Numbered from the stretch's first letter, positions 1-5,885 are shown. The stretch: 10,706 nt of DNA from an uncultured Lachnospiraceae bacterium (GCA_910585855.1 CAJUGZ010000144.1:1-10706), one strand, 5' to 3'. Notes: generated by a model not told the origin, from the sequence alone. A program made the numbers and translations.

Positions 1-2
1 CT

Positions 3-42
3 TTTTTTGCATACCCTGCATGGAAGCAGGATATGCAAAAAA
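3..42. repeat. Long imperfect hairpin at the left edge
   Basis: Arms 3-19 and 26-42 pair over 17 positions with one C/A mismatch (14 against 31) and a 6-nt loop (20-25). The T-run lies on the 5' arm and the A-run on the 3' arm. This is the reverse of an intrinsic terminator, and because the element is palindromic the same holds on the other strand. It is therefore a stable hairpin of unknown role rather than a standard terminator. I see no convincing gene in the 213 bases before the first CDS. Confidence 0.6.
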
Positions 43-213
43 TCTTAGGTTTTCTAGCAGAAGTCAAGAACTTCTAATTTTTTTCCAAAGTCACTGCAGT
101 CTGTCTGGGGTCTTCGCATCTGGCTGTTTCCTGTTCCCGGAAAAAACAAAAAGGAATGGCATTATAGGATTGCTATGGAAATAATTGGATATATTTTGTA
201 GGAGAATCAGAAG

Positions 214-678
214 ATGAATTTATATGATATTTTAAAGCAATTAAATATTGATTTTAAAGAGATAGAGCATCAGCCTCTTTTTACTGTGAAGCAGGCTCAA
301 ATAATAAAAGGTAAAATAGAAGGTGAAGGCTGTAAAAACTTATTTTTAACAGATAAAAAGGGTCGATATTTTTTAGTAGTATTAGAAGAGAATAAAAAAG
401 CCAATATAAAACAGATTGAGAAGATTGTACATGTATCTCATTTATCTTTTGCAACAACATTAGAATTAAAAAGTATTTTGCAATTAGAACAGGGAAGCGT
501 AACACCATTTGGTATATTAAATGATGATAATCACCAAGTTTTTTTAGTAATTGACTCGGATCTAAAAGATAAAAAATTATTATTCCACCCAAATATAAAT
601 ACAAAAACAATTTCGATTGAGTATCATGATCTTATCAAATTTATCGAATTTGAGAAAAATAACTATATTTTTTTATAA
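214..678 (+). CDS. YbaK/ProX-type prolyl-tRNA editing protein (PrdX-like)
   Basis: This is a 154-residue stand-alone editing-domain protein, the usual length for the ProX/PrdX branch of the YbaK superfamily. These cytosolic enzymes deacylate mischarged tRNA(Pro), typically Ala-tRNA(Pro), and resemble the insertion domain of bacterial prolyl-tRNA synthetase. Visible signatures are K41-N-L-F-L with the conserved lysine, the G95-S-V-T-P-F-G-I loop, and H126-P-N-x-N-T near the C-terminus. GGAG at 201-204 lies 9 nt before the ATG. The gene stands alone, since the next gene starts over 300 nt downstream behind its own promoter, and it is clearly more AT-rich than the ECF genes, which may indicate separate ancestry. 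The family call is firm. The exact substrate (Ala- or Cys-tRNA) cannot be read from sequence. I could not find a convincing -35/-10 pair upstream. Confidence 0.88.
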   Translation: MNLYDILKQLNIDFKEIEHQPLFTVKQAQIIKGKIEGEGCKNLFLTDKKGRYFLVVLEENKKANIKQIEKIVHVSHLSFATTLELKSILQLEQGSVTPFGILNDDNHQVFLVIDSDLKDKKLLFHPNINTKTISIEYHDLIKFIEFEKNNYIFL

Positions 679-681
679 ATC

Positions 682-714
682 TTGACAGCAAACTTATCTT
701 CTGGCTGGTATACA
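682..714 (+). promoter_or_regulatory. Possible promoter in front of repeat copy 1
   Basis: TTGACA at 682-687 is a perfect -35 hexamer. TG-G-TATACA at 706-714 fits an extended -10. The 21-nt spacing between them is too long for a standard sigma-A promoter, so only the extended -10 may matter. A transcript would start near 721, just inside the 5' arm of the repeat. This is a weak call. Confidence 0.25.
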
Positions 715-862
715 CAGCCAAAATAGAAAAAGAGGTCTGTGTAGGGTCATCATTTCCCATCGGCACTTAGGCACTGTATTTAAGTGTCTTAGTGTCCGCT
801 ACGAGGAAATGCTAAGCGAGAGCGGGCTCGGAGTAGACCTCTTTTTCCATTTTGGCGTCCTC
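711..862 (+). repeat. Structured dispersed repeat, copy 1 (possible ncRNA or MITE-like element)
   Basis: This is an element of about 150 nt sharing long conserved blocks with 5679-5844. Both copies start TACACAGCCAAAAT and end CCATTTTGGCGTCCTC. The ends form a 23-bp stem (717-739 with 834-856) with one A/C mismatch and one G-U pair. Inside, 751-757 pairs with 805-811 (7 bp). Positions 761-775 fold on 783-798 as a longer irregular hairpin. CGAG at 817-820 pairs with CTCG at 827-830. Together this gives a multibranched fold. It has no coding potential and sits 47 nt before the promoter of the ecf operon. It could be a transcribed structured RNA or a non-autonomous mobile element. I cannot assign it to a named family. 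Confidence 0.8.
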
Positions 863-908
863 TTGGTAGCTTTTTGGGGGTTGAATTTTTTGGGTTGTGA
901 AATTTTAC

Positions 909-937
909 TTGCAAATTAGAGGGGAATATTTTACAAT
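909..937 (+). promoter_or_regulatory. Sigma-A promoter of the ecfA1-ecfA2-ecfT operon
   Basis: TTGCAA (909-914) and TACAAT (932-937) are separated by exactly 17 nt and match the consensus at 4/6 and 5/6 positions. Transcription would begin near 944, leaving a 5' leader of about 55 nt before ecfA1. The -10 box lies inside a 13-nt palindrome, TTTACA-A-TGTAAA (930-942), and overlaps the BirA-like site by two bases. Confidence 0.65.
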
Positions 938-968
938 GTAAACCAATGATATAGGGCAGAGTTTACAA
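936..968 (+). promoter_or_regulatory. BirA-like biotin operator over the start site
   Basis: ATGTAAACC (936-944), 15 nt, then AGTTTACAA (960-968) gives an inverted repeat. It matches the known BirA operator form TTGTAAACC-N14-16-GGTTTACAA at 16 of 18 positions. It spans the predicted transcription start, where holo-BirA would block initiation when biotin is plentiful. The match and its position are seen directly. Regulation by BirA is inferred. Confidence 0.6.
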
Positions 969-999
969 ATAAAATTTTGAATAGAAAGCAGTATAGAAT

Positions 1000-1884
1000 A
1001 TGGGAATAATTAAGATAAAAAATTTGGTTCATGATTATATTCGGCGGGATGAAGAGGGAAATGTGGAAGGTACTAGCCGGGCAATCAATAAGGTTAGTTT
1101 GGAGGTGGAAAAGGGGCAGTTTATTGTGATTCTTGGGCATAATGGTTCGGGGAAATCTACTTTGGCGAAGCATTTGAATGTGATTTTGATGCCTACGGAG
1201 GGGAGTGTTTGGGTAAATGGGAAGGATACTGCAGAGGAGCGGAATCTTTGGGAGATTCGGCAGAGTGCAGGGATGGTGTTTCAGAATCCAGATAATCAGA
1301 TTATCGGGACGGTGGTGGAAGAAGATGTAGGGTTTGGACCGGAGAATATGGGAGTTCCTACGGATGAGATTTGGCAGCGGGTGGATGCAGCACTTCGGGC
1401 AGTAAATATGGTAGCTTATCGGCATCATTCTCCTAATAAACTTTCTGGAGGGCAGAAGCAGCGGGTGGCGATTGCTGGAGTGGTGGCGATGCGTCCGCAG
1501 TGTATTATTTTGGACGAGCCAACGGCTATGTTAGATCCAGTGGGAAGAAAAGAGGTAATTGAAACGGTTCGGGAATTGAACGAAAAGGAAAATGTGACTG
1601 TGATTTTGATTACGCATTATATGGAGGAAGTGATTGGGGCGGATCGGGTTTTTGTGATGGATCAGGGAGAAGTGGTTTTGCAGGGAACGCCAAAGGAAGT
1701 ATTTTCTCAGGTGGAACTTTTGAAAAAGTATCGTCTGGATGTTCCGCAGGTGACGGAATTGGCTTATGAACTAAAGATGGCAGGGGTAGAATTAGAGGAT
1801 GGGATTTTGACAACAAAGGAATTGGTGGAAGGGCTGAAAAGGTATCTTTTAAGAGAAAAAGGAAAAGACAGAGAAGGAAAATAG
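1000..1884 (+). CDS. ecfA1: ECF transporter ATPase EcfA1
   Basis: This is the first of two cytosolic ABC ATPases that power an energy-coupling factor (ECF) vitamin/micronutrient importer. In 294 residues it shows Walker A GHNGSGKST (46-54), Q-loop Q95 in FQNPDNQ, the signature LSGGQ (148-152), Walker B IILDEP with catalytic E173, the D-loop at 178-180 and switch H206. The Q-helix region and the C-terminal EcfA-type tail (VPQVTELAYEL) separate it from generic ABC ATPases. An in-frame TAG at 994-996 forbids an earlier start. The Shine-Dalgarno site is weak, so translation of the first gene may be modest. EcfA1 pairs with EcfA2 and sits on the coupling helices of EcfT. A BirA-like operator lies over the promoter. 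No substrate-binding S component is encoded in the window. Confidence 0.95.
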   Translation: MGIIKIKNLVHDYIRRDEEGNVEGTSRAINKVSLEVEKGQFIVILGHNGSGKSTLAKHLNVILMPTEGSVWVNGKDTAEERNLWEIRQSAGMVFQNPDNQIIGTVVEEDVGFGPENMGVPTDEIWQRVDAALRAVNMVAYRHHSPNKLSGGQKQRVAIAGVVAMRPQCIILDEPTAMLDPVGRKEVIETVRELNEKENVTVILITHYMEEVIGADRVFVMDQGEVVLQGTPKEVFSQVELLKKYRLDVPQVTELAYELKMAGVELEDGILTTKELVEGLKRYLLREKGKDREGK

Positions 1885-1892
1885 GAGAAAAA

Positions 1893-2753
1893 ATGGCGAT
1901 ACGTGTTGAAAATGTAAATTATATTTATGGGGAGGGAACAGCTTATAAGATACATGCTTTGAAAAATATTAATTTGACGATTCAGGATGGAGAATTTATC
2001 GGATTGATTGGACATACGGGTTCTGGAAAATCGACTTTGACGCAGCATTTAAATGGGTTGGTAAGGGCAAGTTCCGGGAAAATTTATTATAATGATCAGG
2101 ATATTTATGAGGAAAAATTTTCTATGAAGGAATTGCGGAGTAAGGTGGGGCTGGTGTTCCAGTATCCAGAACATCAGCTTTTTGAGGTGGATGTTTTTTC
2201 GGATGTCTGTTTTGGACCAAAAAATTTGGGATTGGCAAAAGAGGAAGTGGAGAAACGGGCAGAAGAGGCTTTAAAAAGTGTAGGACTGGACTCTTCTCTT
2301 TATAAGGCTTCTCCTTTTGAACTGTCTGGCGGACAGAAGCGAAGAGTGGCAATCGCCGGAGTATTGGCAATGCAGCCGGAAGTGCTGATTTTGGACGAGC
2401 CGACTGCAGGGTTAGATCCAAAAGGACGGGATGAAATTTTAGATGAGATTGGGAAACTGCATCAGGAGCGAAAGATTACGATTTTGCTGGTTTCTCACAG
2501 TATGGAAGATGTGGCACGATATGTAAAACGGATTATTGTAATGAATCAGGGAAATGTACAGTTTGATCAGACTCCGAAGGAGGTTTTTCGGCACTATAGA
2601 GAACTTGAAAAGATTGGATTGGCTGCACCGCAGGTGACGTATATTATGAATGAATTAAGGCAGAACGGGTTTTTGGTAGATACAGACAGTACAACTGTAA
2701 AAGAAGCAAAAGACAGTATTTTGCGGGCTTTGCAGGGAAGGAGAGAGTCATGA
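1893..2753 (+). CDS. ecfA2: ECF transporter ATPase EcfA2
   Basis: This is the second ATPase of the ECF module, 286 residues, and forms the heterodimer with EcfA1. Motifs are complete: Walker A GHTGSGKST (40-48), Q-loop Q90 in FQYPEHQLF, LSGGQ (144-148), Walker B LILDEP with E169, D-loop L174-D-P and switch H202. The FQYPEHQLFE stretch is typical of EcfA2. AGGAG at 1883-1887 overlaps the ecfA1 stop codon and lies 5 nt before the ATG, so the two genes are translated in series, 8 nt apart. Its last codons overlap the ecfT start by 4 nt (ATGA), which suggests translational coupling and fixed stoichiometry. I see nothing anomalous. Confidence 0.95.
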   Translation: MAIRVENVNYIYGEGTAYKIHALKNINLTIQDGEFIGLIGHTGSGKSTLTQHLNGLVRASSGKIYYNDQDIYEEKFSMKELRSKVGLVFQYPEHQLFEVDVFSDVCFGPKNLGLAKEEVEKRAEEALKSVGLDSSLYKASPFELSGGQKRRVAIAGVLAMQPEVLILDEPTAGLDPKGRDEILDEIGKLHQERKITILLVSHSMEDVARYVKRIIVMNQGNVQFDQTPKEVFRHYRELEKIGLAAPQVTYIMNELRQNGFLVDTDSTTVKEAKDSILRALQGRRES

Positions 2754-3562
2754 TTCGTGATATTACCATAGGTCAGTATTATCCGGCAGATTCGGTGATA
2801 CATCGTTTAGATCCTCGGGTAAAGCTGATGGGGACGATTGTATTTTTAGTTTCGCTGTTTTTATTTGATGGTTTTTCAGGGTATCTTGTGGCGACTTTGT
2901 TTTTGGGAGGTGCGATTTGGCTGTCGAAAGTTCCTTTAAAATTTATGCTAAAGGGACTGAAGGCGATTTTTATGCTGCTGGCGATTAGTGTTATTTTTAA
3001 TTTATTTTTGACGGACGGAACGGTAGTGTTTCGAATCTGGAAGATACAGATTACACGAGAAGGGATTCGGATGGCGGTATTTATGGCAATTCGGCTGGTT
3101 TATCTGATCTTGGGTTCGTCTCTTATGACGCTTACAACGACACCGAATGATTTAACGGATGGAATGGAGAAAGCCTTGTCCCCTCTTCGAAAAATTCGAG
3201 TTCCTGTACATGAAATTTCAATGATGATGTCTATCGCATTACGGTTTATTCCGATTCTTTTGGAGGAAACAGATAAGATTATGAAGGCACAGCAGGCAAG
3301 GGGAGCAGATTTTGAAAGCGGAAATTTGATTCAGCGGGCAAAGAGTATGATTCCTATTTTAGTGCCTTTGTTTATATCGGCATTTCGGCGGGCAAATGAT
3401 CTGGCAATGGCAATGGAGGCACGGTGCTATCGGGGCGGAGAGGGACGTACAAAGATGAAGCCTCTTCGGTATAAGCGGCGGGATTTTATTGCTTATGGAG
3501 TTTATGCAGGTTATCTTTTGGCAGTGGTTGGAGTTAGTTTTGTTTTTCAGAGGATTTTTTAA
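2750..3562 (+). CDS. ecfT: ECF transporter transmembrane component EcfT
   Basis: This is the 270-residue integral membrane scaffold that links the two ATPases to interchangeable S components. Hydrophobic segments are visible near residues 28-58, 70-87, 108-128, 197-212 and 247-268. The two Ala-Arg coupling motifs typical of EcfT are present as A183-R184-G185 and A224-R225-C226, the second with Cys in place of Gly. These dock into grooves of EcfA1 and EcfA2. The start overlaps the ecfA2 stop (ATGA), with AAGGAG at 2738-2743 six nt upstream. With no S component next to it, this is a group II (shared) ECF module. Which vitamin it serves depends on S proteins elsewhere, and the BirA-like site upstream points to biotin/BioY. 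Confidence 0.94.
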   Translation: MIRDITIGQYYPADSVIHRLDPRVKLMGTIVFLVSLFLFDGFSGYLVATLFLGGAIWLSKVPLKFMLKGLKAIFMLLAISVIFNLFLTDGTVVFRIWKIQITREGIRMAVFMAIRLVYLILGSSLMTLTTTPNDLTDGMEKALSPLRKIRVPVHEISMMMSIALRFIPILLEETDKIMKAQQARGADFESGNLIQRAKSMIPILVPLFISAFRRANDLAMAMEARCYRGGEGRTKMKPLRYKRRDFIAYGVYAGYLLAVVGVSFVFQRIF

Positions 3563-3565
3563 TGT

Positions 3566-3585
3566 GAGGGAGGACGCCGAAAAAA
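3566..3585 (-). repeat. Possible fragment of the repeat's right end, inverted
   Basis: GAGGGAGGACGCC followed by an A-rich tract resembles the reverse complement of the repeat's 3' end (GAGGGGAGGACGCCAAAA at copy 2), with one base missing. It lies in the short ecfT-truA gap. The match is short and could be chance. Confidence 0.2.
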
Positions 3586-3600
3586 TAATTTACAGAAATT

Positions 3601-3608
3601 AGGGAAGG
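3601..3608 (+). promoter_or_regulatory. Ribosome binding site that decides the truA start
   Basis: AGGGAAGG abuts the ATG at 3609 with no spacing, so that ATG is a poor start. It lies 9 nt before GTG 3618, which is an ideal distance. Confidence 0.65.
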
Positions 3609-3617
3609 ATGTGGAAC

Positions 3618-4685
3618 GTGAAGCGGGTTTTGTTGGTGATTGCTTATGATGGGACAAATTACTGCGGCTGGCAGATACAGCCAAACGGGATTACAGTAGA
3701 GGAGGTACTGAATCGAGAACTGTCATTGTTGTTAAAGGAGAATATACAGGTGATTGGTGCGAGTCGGACAGATTCTGGTGTTCACGCATTGGGAAATCTT
3801 GCTGTCTTTGATACAGAAACAAAGATTCCGGCAGAAAAGATTTGTTTTGCGTTGAATCAGCGTCTGCCAGAGGATATTCGGATTCAGGCTTCGAAAGAGG
3901 TTTCTCTTTTGTTTCATCCTAGACGGTGCAACAGTCGAAAGACATATGAGTATCGAATTTTAAATCGAAAGTTTGATATTCCTTTAGAACGGTTTTATTC
4001 TTATTTTGTCTATCTTCCTTTGGATTTAGAGGCAATGCGGGCAGCAGCGGCTTATCTGGTGGGGGAGCATAATTTTTTAAGTTTTTGTTCGGCACGATCC
4101 CAGGCAGAAGATACGTATCGGCAAATCTATCAGTTAGAGGTTGAGAAGATAGGGGATATGATTATCATTCGGATCAGTGGAAATGGATTTCTCTACAATA
4201 TGGTTCGAATTATTGTAGGAACATTAATAAAGGTCGGACTTGGTGTATATCTTCCTTCTCATGTAAAAGAAATTTTAGAAATGCGGAATCGTCAGGCAGC
4301 AGGTCCAAAAGTACCAGCGAAGGGACTTACTTTGGTTTCGATAGAGATAGAACAGGAACTTCCTGAGATTTTGGAAGTAAAGAATGAAGAGTTTTGTTAT
4401 CGGATACTGCAGCATGAAGTTTTGGAAAAGAGAATTGCTTATCTACAGGTGAAATATAGTATAGCGGAGGAGTATCTGCCGTTGGTGGAAAGAAATACAC
4501 GTCAGGCTTTGCGGAACGGGGCAAGAACGGTTTATCTGTGTAATTTGGAGAAAACAGAAATGGATAAACAAAGAGAAAAAAAAGACTTTAAAATAGGGGA
4601 ATTTTTATTTTTGCCTTGTGAGTTAGAAGCAGATGGAGTTTTATACACTTATGTATGCTATATTGAGGATTATGGAAATATGTAA
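3618..4685 (+). CDS. truA: tRNA pseudouridine(38-40) synthase TruA with C-terminal extension
   Basis: TruA isomerizes uridines 38-40 in the tRNA anticodon arm. From the GTG start the protein reads MKRVLLVIAYDGTNYCGWQ, the classic TruA opening, which with the Shine-Dalgarno spacing favours 3618 over ATG 3609. The catalytic aspartate is D52 in GASRTDSGVHA. F100-H-P-R-R, S107-R-K-T-Y-E-Y and GNGFLYNMVR (189-198) are further family motifs, and the core ends near SIEIE (242-246). Bacterial TruA is usually about 245-270 residues. This one is 355, so residues from about 247 on form an extra charged domain that I do not recognise. There is no stop, frameshift or change in base use at the junction. 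truA follows ecfT after 55 nt with no terminator, so it is probably co-transcribed, which is a common arrangement in Firmicutes. Confidence 0.93.
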   Translation: MKRVLLVIAYDGTNYCGWQIQPNGITVEEVLNRELSLLLKENIQVIGASRTDSGVHALGNLAVFDTETKIPAEKICFALNQRLPEDIRIQASKEVSLLFHPRRCNSRKTYEYRILNRKFDIPLERFYSYFVYLPLDLEAMRAAAAYLVGEHNFLSFCSARSQAEDTYRQIYQLEVEKIGDMIIIRISGNGFLYNMVRIIVGTLIKVGLGVYLPSHVKEILEMRNRQAAGPKVPAKGLTLVSIEIEQELPEILEVKNEEFCYRILQHEVLEKRIAYLQVKYSIAEEYLPLVERNTRQALRNGARTVYLCNLEKTEMDKQREKKDFKIGEFLFLPCELEADGVLYTYVCYIEDYGNM

Positions 4686-4707
4686 AATATTAATTCGATT
4701 TGGATTT

Positions 4708-4719
4708 CGCCAAAAGGAA
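4708..4719 (-). repeat. Possible remnant of the repeat's right end, left of the GNAT gene
   Basis: CGCCAAAAGGAA matches the reverse complement of the repeat's right end (CGCCAAAATGGAA) apart from one missing base. It pairs in orientation with the remnant at 5305-5321. The match is short, so it is uncertain alone. Confidence 0.25.
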
Positions 4720-4720
4720 C

Positions 4721-4725
4721 GGAGG
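4721..4725 (+). promoter_or_regulatory. Ribosome binding site that decides the GNAT start
   Basis: GGAGG lies only 2 nt before ATG 4728 but 8 nt before GTG 4734, so GTG is the better start. Confidence 0.55.
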
Positions 4726-4733
4726 ATATGGTT

Positions 4734-5291
4734 GTGAATATTTATGAAAAGTACACTATATTAGAAAGCAGTAATTTTTTATTAAGATTGACTGAAATGG
4801 AAGATTGCGATGATTTATTAAAAGTTTATAGCGATAAAAATGCTTTGCCGTTTTTTAACAGCGATAATTGTGACGGAGATAATTTTTACTATACAACAAA
4901 GGAAAGAATGACAGAAGCACTTAGGTTTTGGAAATTGTCATATGAAAATGGCTGGTTTGCCAGACTTTCTATTGCTGATAAATCGGTATCAAGTGTGATT
5001 GGGACAGTGGAGTTATGCTTAAGAGTTTCAGAAGATAACTTTAATCATATGGGAATTTTAAGGATTGATGTAAGAAGTGATTATGAAAAGGAAGAGATAT
5101 TGTATGATATTATAGTACTTATAATCCCTCATATTTCAGAAATGTTGGAGTGTGACGGAATACTTACAAAAGTTCCGAACTATGCAATAGAAAGAATGAA
5201 AGCAGTTCAAAGGGCAGGATTTACTAAGTCGGAATATTTTTTGATAGGTAAGACAGGATATGCTTATGATGGATATTGGATAATAAAGTAA
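4734..5291 (+). CDS. Divergent GNAT-type N-acetyltransferase-like protein
   Basis: This is a 185-residue protein with the overall layout of RimJ/RimL-like GNAT proteins. An opening strand ILESSNFLLRLTEMEDCDDLLKVY (residues 9-32) is followed by a helix, a central strand VIGTVELCLR (88-97) and a C-terminal MKAVQRAGFTKSEYF segment, which is the usual position of the last GNAT helix and strand. The acetyl-CoA loop, normally R/Q-x-x-G-x-G/A, is not recognisable: the equivalent stretch reads VRSDYEKEE. It may therefore be a degenerate or atypical acyltransferase, and its substrate is unknown. The gene is distinctly AT-rich next to truA, starts 48 nt after it, and is bracketed by short sequences resembling repeat ends. 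All of this suggests it is a recent insertion. GTG 4734 is preferred over ATG 4728 on Shine-Dalgarno spacing. Confidence 0.65.
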   Translation: MNIYEKYTILESSNFLLRLTEMEDCDDLLKVYSDKNALPFFNSDNCDGDNFYYTTKERMTEALRFWKLSYENGWFARLSIADKSVSSVIGTVELCLRVSEDNFNHMGILRIDVRSDYEKEEILYDIIVLIIPHISEMLECDGILTKVPNYAIERMKAVQRAGFTKSEYFLIGKTGYAYDGYWIIK

Positions 5292-5304
5292 TATTCATAT
5301 TGGC

Positions 5305-5321
5305 TTTCGGCTGTGTACTCC
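5305..5321 (-). repeat. Remnant of the repeat's left end, inverted
   Basis: TTTCGGCTGTGTACTCC matches the reverse complement of the left end of repeat copy 2 plus its flank (TTTTGGCTGTGTATTCC) at 15 of 17 positions, just after the GNAT stop codon. Confidence 0.4.
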
Positions 5322-5408
5322 AGAACGAAAATATTATAACAAATAGTAAAATGTTCGCTGTAATAGCAAAAAAAATTAAAAAATAGATAAAATATGGTAA
5401 TTTATGGA

Positions 5409-5437
5409 TTGACAAATAGCAAAAAGGCAGGTAAGAT
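5409..5437 (+). promoter_or_regulatory. Candidate promoter ahead of the terminator
   Basis: TTGACA (5409-5414), a 17-nt spacer and TAAGAT (5432-5437, 4/6 to consensus) form a plausible sigma-A promoter. The start would be near 5444, only about a dozen bases before the terminator stem, so the product would be a very short RNA unless the terminator is read through. Confidence 0.35.
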
Positions 5438-5454
5438 AAATGGAAAGAAGAACG

Positions 5455-5493
5455 AAGGTGTTCTGCAAAGTGCAGGACGCCTTTTTCTTTTTC
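5455..5493 (+). terminator. Intrinsic terminator
   Basis: Stem 5455-5466 with 5472-5483 gives 12 pairs including two G-U, closes an AAAGT loop, and runs directly into T5CT5. This is a textbook rho-independent terminator on the + strand. It closes the ecf-truA-GNAT unit, or ends a short transcript from the promoter at 5409. The wider gap 5292-5927 holds no convincing gene. Apart from this terminator and the candidate promoter, it contains the second repeat copy (5679-5844) and an inverted repeat (5858-5885). Confidence 0.85.
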
Positions 5494-5678
5494 TATCAAG
5501 AGGGGACGCTGAAATTGGAAGGAAGGTCTATTTCGATTTCAGCTATAATTACCAGCCACAGAATAGTATTGCAGTTACAGGATGTAATACATATTACAAA
5601 GCAGCTAAAAATACTATTGACGGGATTTTGATTGTAAATTTATTTACTGCAGATAGATGTTTTCTGTAATAGTGGGAA

Positions 5679-5844
5679 TACACAGCCAAAATGGAAAGAA
5701 AGGTCTGTACAGGGTCATCATTTCCCGTCGGCACTTGGGCGCTGTATTGCTGTCTTTTAGCACCTTATGTGTCCGCTATGAAAATAGAAAATGCTAAGAG
5801 CAAGCGGGCTCGGAGCAGATCTTTCTTTCCATTTTGGCGTCCTC
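5679..5844 (+). repeat. Structured dispersed repeat, copy 2 (possible ncRNA or MITE-like element)
   Basis: This is the second copy of the element at 711-862, in the same orientation. The longest exact shared block inside is AGGGTCATCATTTCCC. The closing stem 5685-5707 with 5816-5838 is 23 pairs with a single G-U. Relative to copy 1, two base pairs change on both sides: 730/843 A-U becomes 5698/5825 G-C, and 732/841 G-C becomes 5700/5823 A-U. GAGC 5798-5801 pairs with GCTC 5808-5811. The central part differs more and is about 15 nt longer. It ends 83 nt before the ATP-grasp start codon, so it may form part of that operon's leader. An open frame runs through it into the ATP-grasp gene, but I regard that as accidental. 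Confidence 0.8.
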
Positions 5845-5857
5845 CCCTCCAGAAAAG

Positions 5858-5885
5858 TTTTGTATGGATTTTATTTGATACAAAA
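5858..5885. repeat. 8-bp inverted repeat upstream of the ATP-grasp operon
   Basis: TTTTGTAT (5858-5865) and ATACAAAA (5878-5885) are perfect inverted arms around a 12-nt spacer, 42 nt before the start codon. This could be an operator or a weak leader hairpin. No clear -35/-10 pair is visible around it. Confidence 0.35.

Noticed and set aside
86..112. Degenerate third copy of the repeat's left part upstream of the prolyl-tRNA editing gene
   Set aside because: GTCTGTCTGGGGTC (99-112) matches the repeat's GTCTGTGTAGGGTC at 11/14, and CCAAA precedes it, but the rest does not align and no right end is found. It could be chance.
166..200. Sigma-A promoter for the prolyl-tRNA editing gene (TATATT at 190-195)
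   Set aside because: No -35 hexamer lies at 16-18 nt spacing. The TTGCTA nearby is only 14 nt away.
834..850. Repeat copy 1 acting as an intrinsic terminator (AGACCTC followed by T5)
   Set aside because: The T-run is part of the paired 3' arm and is interrupted by CC. In copy 2 the tract is broken further, so termination is not its conserved feature.
931..1428. Minus-strand open frame of 165 codons opposite ecfA1
   Set aside because: It is a shadow of the ecfA1 coding strand. Its composition is unnatural (Pro, His and Ile rich), and it crosses the promoter and operator.
5394..5669. Small open frames at 5394-5669 and 5440-5631
   Set aside because: Both run through the intrinsic terminator stem, have no usable ribosome binding site and show no recognisable protein features.
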